Shown: one piece after another, positions 7,874-16,030 of the stretch
Layout of the letters: every line of letters begins with the position of its first letter
Numbering within the stretch: the first letter of the stretch is position 1
NCBI RefSeq assembly: GCF_013085465.1
Contig: NZ_CP049838.1
Span: forward strand, 186,001 to 250,000
DNA from: Streptomyces asoensis
Lineage (GTDB): Bacteria; Actinomycetota; Actinomycetes; Streptomycetales; Streptomycetaceae
Direction of reading: 5' to 3'
Length of the DNA stretch: 64,000 nt
The notes under the pieces: generated by a model
The model's database searches: none
What the model saw: the letters and a program-made list of their open reading frames with translations, nothing else
Told to the model about the DNA's origin: nothing
Translations under genes and position numbers: made by a program

Positions 7874-8686
7874 ATGAGCACTGTCGCGAGCTACGAGATC
7901 CGGCGGGCGGGACCGCGGTTCGGTGCGGAGGTGACCGGCATCGATCTGAAGTCGGGCCTCGACGACCGCACAGCCGAGGAACTGCGCCGCGCCTTCCGGG
8001 AACACAAGGTGCTGGTCTTCCGCGGCCAGCATCTGACTGCCGCTCAGCACGTCGAGGCGGTGCGTGTCTTCGCGGAACCGTTCGACCACCCGACCGCCGT
8101 GAAGGATCCCGCCCATGCGCTGGTCTACCCCTACGACGTCCGGAAGACGGGCAAGGCCAGTACCTGGCACATCGGCGGTCTGTGGCGGCAGCCCGTCTTC
8201 GCGATCGAGTCGCTGACGTACGAAGTGGTGCCCGAGCTGGGTGGGCACACACTCTGGGCCGATCTCCAGGCTGCGTACGACGACCTGTCCGAGCCGTTCA
8301 AGGTGCTGCTCGGATCGGTCGGCGCGGTCTACGACGGCAATGCGGGGAATTACGCGCAAGCCAGCAAGCGGACCCCGGTCGGGGAGACCGTCGAGCATCC
8401 GGTCGTCCTCGAACACCCCGAGACGGGCCGGAAGGGGCTGTTCATCAGCACGTCGGCGATCGGCCTGACCGGCCTCACGCCGTCGGAGGGGAAGGTGCTC
8501 CTCGACCATCTGCTGCGGCACGCGTCGTCGCCCGACTACACGATCCGGTTCGGCTGGGACCCGGGCGACTTCGTGCTCTGGGACAACCGGGCGACCTGGC
8601 ACTACGCCGTGGACGACTACGGCGACGGCGCCCGCGCCTACCGCAAGGTCATCGGAGTGGAGCCGGTCCGGCAACCCGCAGTCTGA
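7874..8686 (+). CDS. TauD/TfdA-family Fe(II)/2-oxoglutarate oxygenase with HxG motif
   Basis: The start ATG 7874 follows AGGGAGAGCC. The 270-residue protein has the TauD fold order: an N-terminal GAEVTGIDL strand, VLVFRGQHL, the metal motif region, GGHTLWADLQAAYDDL, the distal ligand in WDNRATWHYA (His243) and the 2-oxoglutarate-binding Arg at about 254-257. Family members hydroxylate or cleave small acids such as taurine using Fe(II), O2 and 2-oxoglutarate. The proximal HxD triad is not present: the sequence is TWHIGGLW, His99-Ile-Gly101, where E. coli TauD has WHTDVTF. Loss of the Asp ligand is the hallmark of Fe/2OG halogenases but is also seen in dead paralogues. Downstream lies a halved MFS gene. 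Confidence 0.8.
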   Translation: MSTVASYEIRRAGPRFGAEVTGIDLKSGLDDRTAEELRRAFREHKVLVFRGQHLTAAQHVEAVRVFAEPFDHPTAVKDPAHALVYPYDVRKTGKASTWHIGGLWRQPVFAIESLTYEVVPELGGHTLWADLQAAYDDLSEPFKVLLGSVGAVYDGNAGNYAQASKRTPVGETVEHPVVLEHPETGRKGLFISTSAIGLTGLTPSEGKVLLDHLLRHASSPDYTIRFGWDPGDFVLWDNRATWHYAVDDYGDGARAYRKVIGVEPVRQPAV

Positions 8687-9002
8687 CCAGGGGCGGTGAA
8701 GTCCTCGCCATCACCGAGGACTTCGCGCCCATCCGTACCAGCCTGGGCGCCGCCGCCCACTAGATCGCCTTCGCCCGCGCGACCGCTGACCCGATCGTCT
8801 TCATCGAGGCGGCGAGATCGTCGATCTTGCGCCCCCTCCGTGCCCTCGGCAAGCCCGAGCACGAGCGGACCAAGGACCTCAAGAGCAAGGTCGTCCGACC
8901 CACCGCAGTCCACCGCGACCCCACGGCGCATCCACGATCTCCCCCACTCCACCACCTTCTCCCTAGCGACAAGGAACGGCCATGTCCGGTCGCTGCGCCC
9001 CA

Positions 9003-9553
9003 TGACCGGCCCCCTCATGGTGGAGGCCGCCTCCACCACGGCCTACGGCGTCGTCTTCACCTTCCTGCCGCTGACCGCCTCGGCCGCACCCGGGGCGCTG
9101 CTTGCCGCGCAGGCCCCCACCGTGCTCTCCCGGCTCGGCGCCGGGTGGCTCATCGACAGGTACGGCGGCCGCCAGGTGCTCTTGCCCGCCGTTCTGGCCA
9201 CGACGATCGGCACCGCCTCGGCCGCGGCATCGCACGCGCCGGCTCTGTTGCCGGCCGGTACCGCCCTGTTCGGAGCGGGCTTCGGCGCGGTCCAGAGCGC
9301 CACCCTGGTCCTCGCCGTGCAGGTGGCCGGCGACCGCCCCGGCGGCCTCGGCGTGGCCGGGGTCGCGTGGAACGTCGCCTTCGACGGCGGTACCGGGATC
9401 GGATCGCTCGCGGGCGGCCCCCTGCTCTCCCTCGGCGGCCCGTCCGCCCTCTTCCCGGCGACGGCGGCCGTGCTGGCCGCATTCTTCCTCCTGGACCTTC
9501 GCAGAGCACATCTGCCGGATTCGAAAAATTGCGGTTCATCTCAGGACAACTGA
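9003..9553 (+). pseudogene. C-terminal half of an MFS transporter
   Basis: The frame gives about 180 residues with alternating hydrophobic segments and the MFS signature between the first two (RLGAGWLIDRYGGRQVLLPA). GAGFGAVQSATLVLAVQ and a last helix ending AAVLAAFFLLDLRRAHLP follow. This corresponds to helices 7-12 only; the N-terminal six helices are absent. The sequence between 8690 and 9000 is incoherent, although one frame has the phrase AITEDFAPIRTSLGAAAH. There is no good ribosome site for ATG 9003. Probably a truncated drug or metabolite exporter. Confidence 0.6.
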
Positions 9554-9637
9554 CCGACCGCCACTCCCCGTGCATTCGCTCCACCGGAAGCCTCCGACAA
9601 CTGCACGCCGTTGAGCCCCAGTTGCTAGTGTTGGGTC

Positions 9638-10474
9638 ATGCGGATCGGTGTGAATGTCCCCAACTTCGGTCCGGGTGCGAACCCGGACAACCTGGCCCGC
9701 TGGGCCAAAACCTCGGAGGGTCTCGGATTCGACCTGTTGATGCTCTCCGACCATGTGGCGATCACATCGGATGTCGCCAGGCAATATCCCGCCCCATTTT
9801 ACGAACCTTTCACAACTCTCTCCTGGCTGGCCGGAATCACGACGAGGATAGAGCTGGGCACGACGGTGCTCATCGCGCCCTACTGGCCCCCTCTGCTGGT
9901 CGCCCGCATGGCCGCCAACCTGCAACAACTCAGCGGCGGCCGACTGATCCTCGGCGTCGGGGTCGGTTGGGCACGGGAGGAGTTCGAGGCGCTGGGCGTC
10001 CCGTTCGAACGGCGTGGTGCTCTGACCGACGAACACCTGCGGACCATACGCGCCGCATGGGAAAACGACGACGACTATCGCTGCGGACAGATTCCCATCT
10101 GGGTCGGCGGCAACAGCGACGCCGCAATACGGCGTGCCGTTCGACTTGGCTCTCCATGGCATCCACTGCGGTTCACGATGCCCTGGTTCAGGGACGCTTT
10201 GGATCGGCTGAAGGATATTTCGGCCGAGCTCGATCAGCAGGTACCGGAGTTGGCGCCGCGCATCTATCTCCGGCTCACGGAAAAGCCGATCGCCGACCCG
10301 GATCGCCGGGCCGGCGAGGGAACCCTCGAGCAGATTCTCGAGGACATCGAGGAATTGCGCCTCGCCGGTGCCGAAACCGTGCTGCTCGATCCGTACCACG
10401 GCGATCCGAACGAAACCCTGCGGCCCGAGGCGGCATGGCAGGCACTGGCGACCGTGGCCGCGCACCGCCCCTAG
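9638..10474 (+). CDS. LLM-class flavin/F420-dependent oxidoreductase
   Basis: The 278-residue product begins MRIGVNVPNFGPGANPDNLARWAKTSE, then GLGFDLLMLSDHVAI and TRIELGTTVLIAPYWPP. It continues with LSGGRLILGVGVGWAREEFEALG and the substrate-side PIWVGGNSDAAIRRAV. These are the ordered signatures of the luciferase-like (bacterial luciferase/F420 reductase) TIM-barrel family, which oxidises or reduces small molecules with FMNH2 or F420. In Streptomyces many use F420. There is little room for a ribosome site before ATG 9638, so it may be translated from a leaderless mRNA. The deaminase gene follows 27 bp later, suggesting an operon. Substrate unknown. Confidence 0.85.
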   Translation: MRIGVNVPNFGPGANPDNLARWAKTSEGLGFDLLMLSDHVAITSDVARQYPAPFYEPFTTLSWLAGITTRIELGTTVLIAPYWPPLLVARMAANLQQLSGGRLILGVGVGWAREEFEALGVPFERRGALTDEHLRTIRAAWENDDDYRCGQIPIWVGGNSDAAIRRAVRLGSPWHPLRFTMPWFRDALDRLKDISAELDQQVPELAPRIYLRLTEKPIADPDRRAGEGTLEQILEDIEELRLAGAETVLLDPYHGDPNETLRPEAAWQALATVAAHRP

Positions 10475-10501
10475 CCGACACCCCAACGAGACGGAGCAAC
10501 A

Positions 10502-11050
10502 GTGGCCCTCAACGACCACGACCTTCCCGCGAGCGGCGCCGACCGCTCCACCACCGTCACCGAAGCCGAACTGCCCTATCTGCGCCGCTGCATCGAGCTG
10601 GCGGCCGAGGCGGTGGAGGCCGGCGACGGGCCGTTCGGATCCGTGCTCGTCGATGCGGACGGCAAGATCCTTGCCGAGGACCGTAACCGCGAGTCCACCA
10701 CGGGCGACCCGACCCGGCACCCCGAATTCGAACTCGCCCGCTGGGCCGCGACCCACCTGAGCGCAGAGGAGCGGGCCACGGCGACCGTGTACACCTCGGG
10801 TGAGCACTGCCCGATGTGCGCGGCCGCCCACGGGTGGGCAGGACTGGGCCGCATCGTGTACGCCAGCTCGTCCCAGCAGGCTCGGGACTGGAAGGCGGAG
10901 TGGGGCGTCCCCGTCACCTCGCCCTTGAGTCCGCTGTCCATCCAGGACGTCGTGCCCGGTCTCGAGGTGGCAGGTCCCGTCCCGGAACTCGCCGAACAGG
11001 TACGTGAGTTGCAATGGCGCTTCCGCACCGGGAGCAGCGCGAGCGGCTGA
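10502..11050 (+). CDS. Nucleoside/guanine deaminase-family protein
   Basis: GTG 10502 starts a 182-residue protein with the cytidine/deoxycytidylate deaminase zinc site. The first motif is RHPEFELARWA, a His-Pro-Glu variant of HAE, with a Glu that would act as proton shuttle. The second is EHCPMCAAAHGWAGLGRIVYA (PCxxC). DGPFGSVLVDADGKILAEDRN is the first strand pair. This arrangement belongs to the tRNA-adenosine/guanine deaminase branch acting on free bases or nucleosides. It follows the LLM oxidoreductase by 27 bp and is closed by a strong hairpin at 11058-11105. The HPE variant occurs in a known subgroup, so activity is likely. Confidence 0.85.
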   Translation: MALNDHDLPASGADRSTTVTEAELPYLRRCIELAAEAVEAGDGPFGSVLVDADGKILAEDRNRESTTGDPTRHPEFELARWAATHLSAEERATATVYTSGEHCPMCAAAHGWAGLGRIVYASSSQQARDWKAEWGVPVTSPLSPLSIQDVVPGLEVAGPVPELAEQVRELQWRFRTGSSASG

Positions 11051-11057
11051 CGGTGGC

Positions 11058-11105
11058 ACGAACACCGGGGCCTGGCAGCGGAATCGCTGCCAGGCCCTGT
11101 TCGTT
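11058..11105 (+). terminator. Strong hairpin terminator after the deaminase gene
   Basis: Perfect 12-bp stem GGCCTGGCAGCG / CGCTGCCAGGCC with a 4-nt GAAT loop, extended by an outer ACGAACA / TGTTCGT pairing. It starts 8 bp after the deaminase stop. There is no long U run, as is usual in Streptomyces. Confidence 0.8.
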
Positions 11106-11157
11106 GCCGTGGGTTCGCGGGTCAGACCATGCACCGGTCGTACTTCGCCATGTGCTC

Positions 11158-11472
11158 CTACAGTTCCTCCAGGCTGGGGTTGCGCCCGTTGGCCGTCAAG
11201 CGCCCCAGGCCGCGGAAGTAGTCCTCACGGTTGCAGATCGGGTAGAACATGATCAGCAGCGTGGCGTCCTCGTTGCCCCTGTTCGTGAAGCCGTGCGGCT
11301 CGCCCTTGGGCATGTGGGCGAACGCGCCGGGTTCGCCCACCACCTTGCGGTCGCCGATGGTGAACTCGATCTCGCCCTTCACCACGCAGAACGCCGTTGC
11401 GGGCAGGCCCGTCTCCACATGCGCCTTCTCACGGGCGGCCTGCTCTCCGCCCTCCCCTCGGGAGCCGACCAC
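11158..11472 (-). pseudogene. Truncated cupin-domain protein
   Basis: The readable part begins around HVETGLPATAFCVVKGEIEF and continues with TIGDRKVVGEPGAFAHMPKG, EPHGFTNRGNEDATLLIMFY and an end GRLTANGRNPSLEEL. This is the second half of a cupin barrel, including the glycine-rich turn, the P-G-x-F-x-x-x-P motif and the second-motif His. The first cupin motif with its two His ligands is missing, and the apparent N-terminus (MVGSRGEGGEQAARE) is not cupin-like. The start is unsupported. Probably a deleted relative of the intact cupin gene 350 bp away. Confidence 0.6.
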
Positions 11473-11823
11473 GACAACCTGATGTCCCTACCATGCGGCT
11501 GCATCGACGCGGCGACAGGGAAACCGGCATCCGAGACTGAAATCAGGCAGTGCACAACCTGGCAGCCCGACCGGCTGTCGAACCCCGCCCAGCGGCCCCT
11601 GCTCCCGGTCTAGGTCAACGCGTGCTGTTGGCGCGAGGCGAAGTCGGATGACTTGGTGCAGCTCAGTGCTGGTGTCGTCGACAAGCGGATGCGACATGTG
11701 TGGTGCCGTCGCCGGATCGAGCGAACGGGGTCAGGGCGACCAGGCGGTGCACGTCGGCTCGTGGTCGGTCCAGATCCCGAGACTCGGAGCCGGCGAGCGT
11801 TCGTGGTCAACGCACTGGCCGAG

Positions 11824-12324
11824 CTACAGGAACTCGCTTCGGTAGGTCGAGGCCAATTCGGCAGCGCGGCGGCGGCGTTCCGCGAGCTCGCTCTCCGACA
11901 GCTGCGGCGGCGGCGCGTCCTTGCCGGCGACGACGTCACCGATGCGCATGAAGTACTCGTCCTGGCCGGCGGGGGTGCACATGCACAGCATGCGGGCCGG
12001 TGCACCCGATGCGTTGCGGAAGTTGTGCGGCGCGTTGGCCGGGATGTTGATCGTGGACCCGGCCCGTACGGTGTGCTTCTCGCCGCGGAAGGTGAACTCG
12101 ATCTCGCCCTCGAGGAGCGTGAACATCTCCTCGAAGTCGTGCCGGTGCGGCGGCGGGCCTCCGCCGTCGGGGACGCGCATGTCGATCAGGCAGTATCGGC
12201 CGTTGGTCTGCTCACCGGTGACCAGCATGGCGTACGTGTTGCCCACCAGCGAGACATACGTCGTGCCGGGGTCGTCGGGGTTCGCCACGGTCAGCGAGCG
12301 CGACGGATCGTCGTCGGGGATCAT
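11824..12324 (-). CDS. Cupin-domain protein
   Basis: An AGGAG sits 9 nt before ATG 12324, and the alternative GTG at 12342 would itself contain that ribosome site. I therefore start at MIPDDDPSRSL (166 aa). Cupin motif 1 is PPPHRHDFEEMFTLLEGEIEF, with two His and a Glu metal ligand; motif 2 is IPANAPHNFRNASGAPAR. A single-domain beta-barrel of this type binds a metal and acts as a small dioxygenase, isomerase or sensor. It lies 36 bp downstream of the quinone-oxidoreductase-like gene on the same strand, so both are probably one operon. Exact reaction unknown. Confidence 0.8.
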   Translation of the reverse strand: MIPDDDPSRSLTVANPDDPGTTYVSLVGNTYAMLVTGEQTNGRYCLIDMRVPDGGGPPPHRHDFEEMFTLLEGEIEFTFRGEKHTVRAGSTINIPANAPHNFRNASGAPARMLCMCTPAGQDEYFMRIGDVVAGKDAPPPQLSESELAERRRRAAELASTYRSEFL

Positions 12325-12360
12325 CGTGGTCGTCTCCTTCACAGGTCGGTCGGGTGGGCG

Positions 12361-13305
12361 TCAGGCGCCGGGCGTGACGACGACCTTGCCGCTGGGCAGT
12401 GCGCCCGCGGCGGCGTCGGCGTGCAGGGCCGGCAGCTCGGCCAGCGGCACCCGCCGGGCGACCTCGATGCGCAGCTCGCCGCCGTCGATCAGCTCCGCCA
12501 GGTGCGACAGCTGCTCCGCGTCGCTGCGGACGAACAGGTCGATGCCGCATACGCCGCGCTCCTCGTCGGTGGGCGCGGGCATCCACACGGTGGTGTTCAC
12601 CAGGACACCGCCGGGGCGGATCAGGCCGAGGAGCGCATCCAGCTGTGCCGGTTCGACCGGCGCGAGGTTGAGCACGACGTCGACCGGCCGGCTCACCGCC
12701 GCGACGACGTCGGCGGTCGTGTGGTCGATGACCTCGTCCGCACCCGCGGCCGTGACGCGCCGGCTGCTGCGCGGACCGGCCGTGGCGATCACGAAGGCGC
12801 CGGCCTGCTTGGCCAACTGCACGGCGTAGCCGCCGACCGCTCCGCCCGCGCCGTTGATCAGCACGCGCTGCCCCGTCGTCAACTTGGCCTGCTCGAACAG
12901 CGCCTGCCACGCGGTCAGGCCCACCAGCGGCAGCGCGGCCGCGTCGGACAGCGCGACGCTCTTGGGCGCCGGCGTCAGGGCCTCAGCCGGTGCCAGGACG
13001 TACTCGGCGGCGGCGCCGGGTCCCTCCATCGGCAGGAAGCCGATGACCTGGTCCCCGACCTGGATGCCGGTCACGCCCTCGCCGAGCGCGTCGACCGTGC
13101 CGGCGACGTCGATGCCGGGTGTGTGCGGCAGCGTCACAGGGATCGGCCCCTGCATGAAACCGGCGCGGATGTTGGCGTCGACCGGGTTGAACGACGTCGC
13201 CGCAACACGGACCCGCACCTGCCCGGCGCTCGGAACCGGCTGCTCCGCGTCCTCGTAACGCAGGACATCGGGGTCACCGTACTGGTGGAAACGCACTGCT
13301 TTCAT
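12361..13305 (-). CDS. NADP-dependent zinc-free quinone oxidoreductase (MDR family)
   Basis: The 314-residue product begins MKAVRFHQYGDPDVLRYEDAE, then VRVRVAATSFNPVDANIRAG and a GroES-like domain with HTPGIDVAGTVDALGEG. The nucleotide-binding domain has GQRVLINGAGGAVGGYAVQL and KQAGAFVIATAGPRSSR. These are signatures of the zeta-crystallin/quinone oxidoreductase branch of the medium-chain dehydrogenases. The structural-zinc Cys cluster of alcohol dehydrogenases is absent. It probably reduces quinones or enones with NADPH. It is the first gene of a two-gene operon with the cupin gene and is divergent from the AraC regulator at 13520, with a palindrome between them. Confidence 0.85.
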   Translation of the reverse strand: MKAVRFHQYGDPDVLRYEDAEQPVPSAGQVRVRVAATSFNPVDANIRAGFMQGPIPVTLPHTPGIDVAGTVDALGEGVTGIQVGDQVIGFLPMEGPGAAAEYVLAPAEALTPAPKSVALSDAAALPLVGLTAWQALFEQAKLTTGQRVLINGAGGAVGGYAVQLAKQAGAFVIATAGPRSSRRVTAAGADEVIDHTTADVVAAVSRPVDVVLNLAPVEPAQLDALLGLIRPGGVLVNTTVWMPAPTDEERGVCGIDLFVRSDAEQLSHLAELIDGGELRIEVARRVPLAELPALHADAAAGALPSGKVVVTPGA

Positions 13306-13345
13306 AGTTTCTTACTGCTTTCACCGGAGGGGTCGCGTCAGTATC

Positions 13346-13361
13346 GCTTCGCATGCGAAGC
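13346..13361. promoter_or_regulatory. 16-bp perfect palindrome in the divergent intergenic region
   Basis: GCTTCGCATGCGAAGC lies about 41 bp upstream of the oxidoreductase start and in the gap before the AraC gene. Perfect dyad symmetry suggests an operator for a dimeric regulator. Which regulator binds is unknown; AraC proteins usually prefer direct repeats. Confidence 0.5.
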
Positions 13362-13519
13362 AAGGCATGGTGCCTGTGGCGCCGGGTGCAGCCGCCAGGC
13401 GGTAGATCGTTATGGGGGTTGAAGCGCAGCCAAGCGTAGGAACGGTCGTGCGTAGAAAGCGTGTACCTTCGCGACACGGGATGGGATTCCGGCGACATCC
13501 TCATCAGGGCGGAGGACAC

Positions 13520-14503
13520 ATGACGAGCAGGCCGCGTTTCCTTGGTCCGGGCGGCAAGGTGGGCACATTCAAGGTCGACGCCGACTCCACCGGCACCGGT
13601 CGCGGAACGTGGGAACCGTTCATCGACACCTGGAACGAGCGTATGGGGGACCTGTACCCGCTGCCGGAATTCAGCGCTCCCACGGTCGACGGCTTCCGGG
13701 GAACGATGCGCTCGGTGACCCTGGAAGACACCGCCATCAACGAACTCTGGGCATCCTCACCCGTGAGCACCCAGGCAGTCGGAACGCACGAGCACGATCA
13801 GATCAGGTTGTACGTCGGGCTGCGCGGCGCGGTGGCCCTCCAGGACCCGCACGATCAGGGCGGTGACGCGTACGTCTCGGCCGACACCTACTTCATGCAC
13901 CATGTCGTGACGGAGAATCACTTCCACACCACGCCCGTGATCGGCACGCGCATCTTCATCTTTCCCGGCGACGCTCTGCGCTCCCTGGTCGCCGGTGAAC
14001 CACGCACCGGTCAGGCCACCTCGCCCGCGTCACAGATGCTCATGGCACACACCAGCATGGTGCAGCGGACCGTGAGCGACCTCAGCCCGGCGGGAGCGCA
14101 CGCGTCCCGCAACGCCCTGCTCGAACTCGCCAAAGGGCTGATCCTCGACCACTTCGACGACCGCGAGCCCACCTTCACCCCGGCGCTGGCGCAGGCGGCC
14201 AAGGACCTGGCCGAGGCCCGGCTCACCGACGCCGAGTTGTCGCCAGCCGCGATAGCCGCGCAACTGCACGTATCAGTACGCACCTTGCAGCGGGCCTTCG
14301 CGAGTCTGGACGAGTCGTTCAGCGCCTACATCCGCCGCCGGCGCCTGGAGGAAGCGGCCGAGGCGCTCACCGCCTCCGGATCACGACTCAGCGTCTCCGA
14401 GGCCGCCGCACTCTGGCATTTCACCGACAGCAGCCACTTCATCCGCGCGTTCAAGAAGCAATATCATGCGACACCAGCGCAATTCGCACGCCGCCTGACG
14501 TGA
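13520..14503 (+). CDS. AraC-family transcriptional regulator
   Basis: ATG 13520 follows GGCGGAGGACAC; the longer in-frame GTG start reads through a non-coding-like stretch. The product has 327 residues. The N-terminal half is the AraC-binding-like sensor domain (around RLYVGLRGAVALQDP, then DTYFMHHVVTENHFHTTP). The C-terminal 100 residues form the double helix-turn-helix: SPAAIAAQLHVSVRTLQRAF and LSVSEAAALWHFTDSSHFIRAF, ending KKQYHATPAQFARRL. It is divergently transcribed from the oxidoreductase/cupin operon and is the natural candidate for its control. The effector is unknown. Confidence 0.85.
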   Translation: MTSRPRFLGPGGKVGTFKVDADSTGTGRGTWEPFIDTWNERMGDLYPLPEFSAPTVDGFRGTMRSVTLEDTAINELWASSPVSTQAVGTHEHDQIRLYVGLRGAVALQDPHDQGGDAYVSADTYFMHHVVTENHFHTTPVIGTRIFIFPGDALRSLVAGEPRTGQATSPASQMLMAHTSMVQRTVSDLSPAGAHASRNALLELAKGLILDHFDDREPTFTPALAQAAKDLAEARLTDAELSPAAIAAQLHVSVRTLQRAFASLDESFSAYIRRRRLEEAAEALTASGSRLSVSEAAALWHFTDSSHFIRAFKKQYHATPAQFARRLT

Positions 14504-14623
14504 CGACTCAGCCGGCCGCCGCGCGGAGCAGCGCCGGGAGGGTCGCGAGGCTGTCCACCACGTGCCCCGGTGTGACCACGGTTGCTGCCGAGCCCGCGGG
14601 GTCCAGTGTGTTGCGGCTCCCTT

Positions 14624-14695
14624 CTGGTTCAGGGCACGGGTCAGCTCGCGGTTGGCCGCTCGGGCAGCTTCCAGCTCCGCGTCCCTCTCCTCCAG
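14624..14695 (-). pseudogene. C-terminal scrap of a DUF6262 (TnpC-like) gene
   Basis: Minus-strand residues LEERDAELEAARAANRELTR and then ALNQ match almost exactly the end of the intact DUF6262 protein at 47591-48106 (LDERSEELDAARAANRELTR, ALNQ). Only this coiled-coil tail is left, so a Tn554-like element, or a copy of it, probably once lay here. Confidence 0.6.
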
Positions 14696-14783
14696 CCGCG
14701 TCGATGGCGCAAGGTTTCCACGGGCGCTCGTGGCCACAGAAGTGCGCTGACCGACACGCGGCTCCCGCTACCAGCCCGACGCC

Positions 14784-14831
14784 GGCCAGACGGCCAGACG
14801 GTCAGACGGTCAGACGGTCAGACGGTCAGAC
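14784..14831. repeat. Six tandem copies of an 8-bp unit
   Basis: Two GGCCAGAC units followed by four GGTCAGAC units, head to tail, just downstream of the stop of the minus-strand gene at 14996. No gene crosses it. Such short arrays are prone to slippage. Confidence 0.85.
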
Positions 14832-14995
14832 CACCGTCCACCGCTCGTAGAACGGCGTCCCGGACCACCGGGGCGGGGCGCAGGCAACTCCTTTCCTTCC
14901 GGTTCCAGACCGGGTGCCGGGCCCGCAGCGGCGAAAACGCCCTCCCCCGCGGCTGGTTCAGGCGCAGACTCTCGGACAGGACGGGTCCCGCGTCC

Positions 14996-15709
14996 CTACA
15001 GATCCCACCACCAGGTTTCCAGGTCGCCGTCATCGGCGAACTCCACGGGAACCGCATAGGGCGATCGTCGGGCAACAGCCAGGGCGTCCGTGCGGCGGAC
15101 GACAGCGCGGAGGTCTTGCACGGCAGGCATGTCGGCGAGTTCGGCGACGTCGAAGGGGCAGCCGGCAGGGCCGCCGAGGAGGGCGCCGCAGCCGAATCCG
15201 TACCACGTTCCGATGAGTTCGGGGTCCCGCTCCTTCTCGGCGGCGACGGCGACCTCACGCACGACTTCGATCAACCGGGCGGGGCGGGGCAAGGCGGTGT
15301 CGGGGCCGTCGAGTTGGCCGGCGGCGGCCAGGCGCCGCCACAGTGCGGTGCCCGCGTCGCAGTAGAGGAACGGCGGCTCGACGTAGCCGTCTTCGAGCCA
15401 AGACGTGTAGCCGTCGAAGTCGGGGGCGTCCTCGTCGAAACTTCGAAGAGCGGTGAACTCCGTCAGCGCGTCGAAGTACGCGGACCGCTCGGCATAGTCG
15501 GGATGCCGGGAGACCGGCATGCGGTAGGTGTGCCCACGCCGCAGCAGGACGTCCATCACGCGGAAGTTCGTGAACGAGCAGTCGTACCCGTCCTGGAATT
15601 CGTACAGGGCCGCGAACCAGTTCCGCACGCGTGGGTCGCCCGCCTCGGCGTGGCCGTCCAGGACGCGAACCGAGTCCGCGACCAGATCCTCGATCGTATG
15701 CTCGGACAT
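14996..15709 (-). CDS. Conserved hypothetical protein, acidic
   Basis: ATG 15709 follows AAGGAGGGACAGTCG, a near-perfect ribosome site, so the 237-residue form starting MSEHTIEDLVADSVRVLDG is chosen. The sequence is rich in Trp, Tyr and acidic residues. It contains NWFAALYEFQDGYDCSFTNF, RHPDYAERSAYFDALTEF and ELIGTWYGFGCGALLGGPAG, and ends DDGDLETWWWDL. The composition is that of a cytosolic globular protein. Similar proteins occur in Streptomyces without known function, as far as I recall. It is divergent from the snapalysin gene at 16031. Confidence 0.65.
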   Translation of the reverse strand: MSEHTIEDLVADSVRVLDGHAEAGDPRVRNWFAALYEFQDGYDCSFTNFRVMDVLLRRGHTYRMPVSRHPDYAERSAYFDALTEFTALRSFDEDAPDFDGYTSWLEDGYVEPPFLYCDAGTALWRRLAAAGQLDGPDTALPRPARLIEVVREVAVAAEKERDPELIGTWYGFGCGALLGGPAGCPFDVAELADMPAVQDLRAVVRRTDALAVARRSPYAVPVEFADDGDLETWWWDL

Positions 15710-16030
15710 CGACTGTCCCTCCTTGAGCCGACGACAACCTACATGCCCCGGCCGGACTCCGGTGCGACCGGACTGCCGCACGAAGAGCTCTCGCCGCGGG
15801 CCTTCACGACGCTCACGTGCACGGGCACTCCGCACTCCGCACTCAGGCAGTCCCTACTGCAACATCCCTCACCGACGGCCCCGGGGACGCGATCGCGCAG
15901 TCGGGTGACCATCGGCGGCACAGCACGCTCGGGGTGCCGCACATCGACGGATTCGTCTGTTCCCCAGTTGGGCAGTGGACTCTAAGAATGTCATGAGCAC
16001 GACTGCCCTTCCCCCACAAGGAGGTCGATC
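15710..16030. other. Divergent intergenic region before the snapalysin gene
   Basis: No gene is visible. In well-studied loci a divergent LysR gene sits next to snapalysin; none is present here. Confidence 0.5.

Larger units (their letters stand above)
14504..14995. other. Intergenic debris between AraC gene and the 14996 gene
   Basis: This stretch holds a short minus-strand tail (VTPGHVVDSLATLPALLRAAAG and stop at about 14514) that resembles a HAD-phosphatase C-terminus. It also holds the DUF6262 remnant and the 8-bp tandem repeat listed separately. No intact gene is visible. Confidence 0.4.

Noticed and set aside
8827..10686. A 619-codon plus-strand open frame across the LLM oxidoreductase and deaminase genes
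   Set aside because: It is an Arg/Pro/Gly-rich shadow of two well-supported genes in another frame, a common effect of high third-position GC.
11653..13422. A 589-codon plus-strand open frame opposite the cupin and quinone oxidoreductase genes
   Set aside because: No motif and no ribosome site; the minus-strand genes are clearly the coding ones.
14784..14831. Possible CRISPR-like array
   Set aside because: The 8-bp units are contiguous without spacers and far too short. No other repeat-spacer pattern or cas gene is present.
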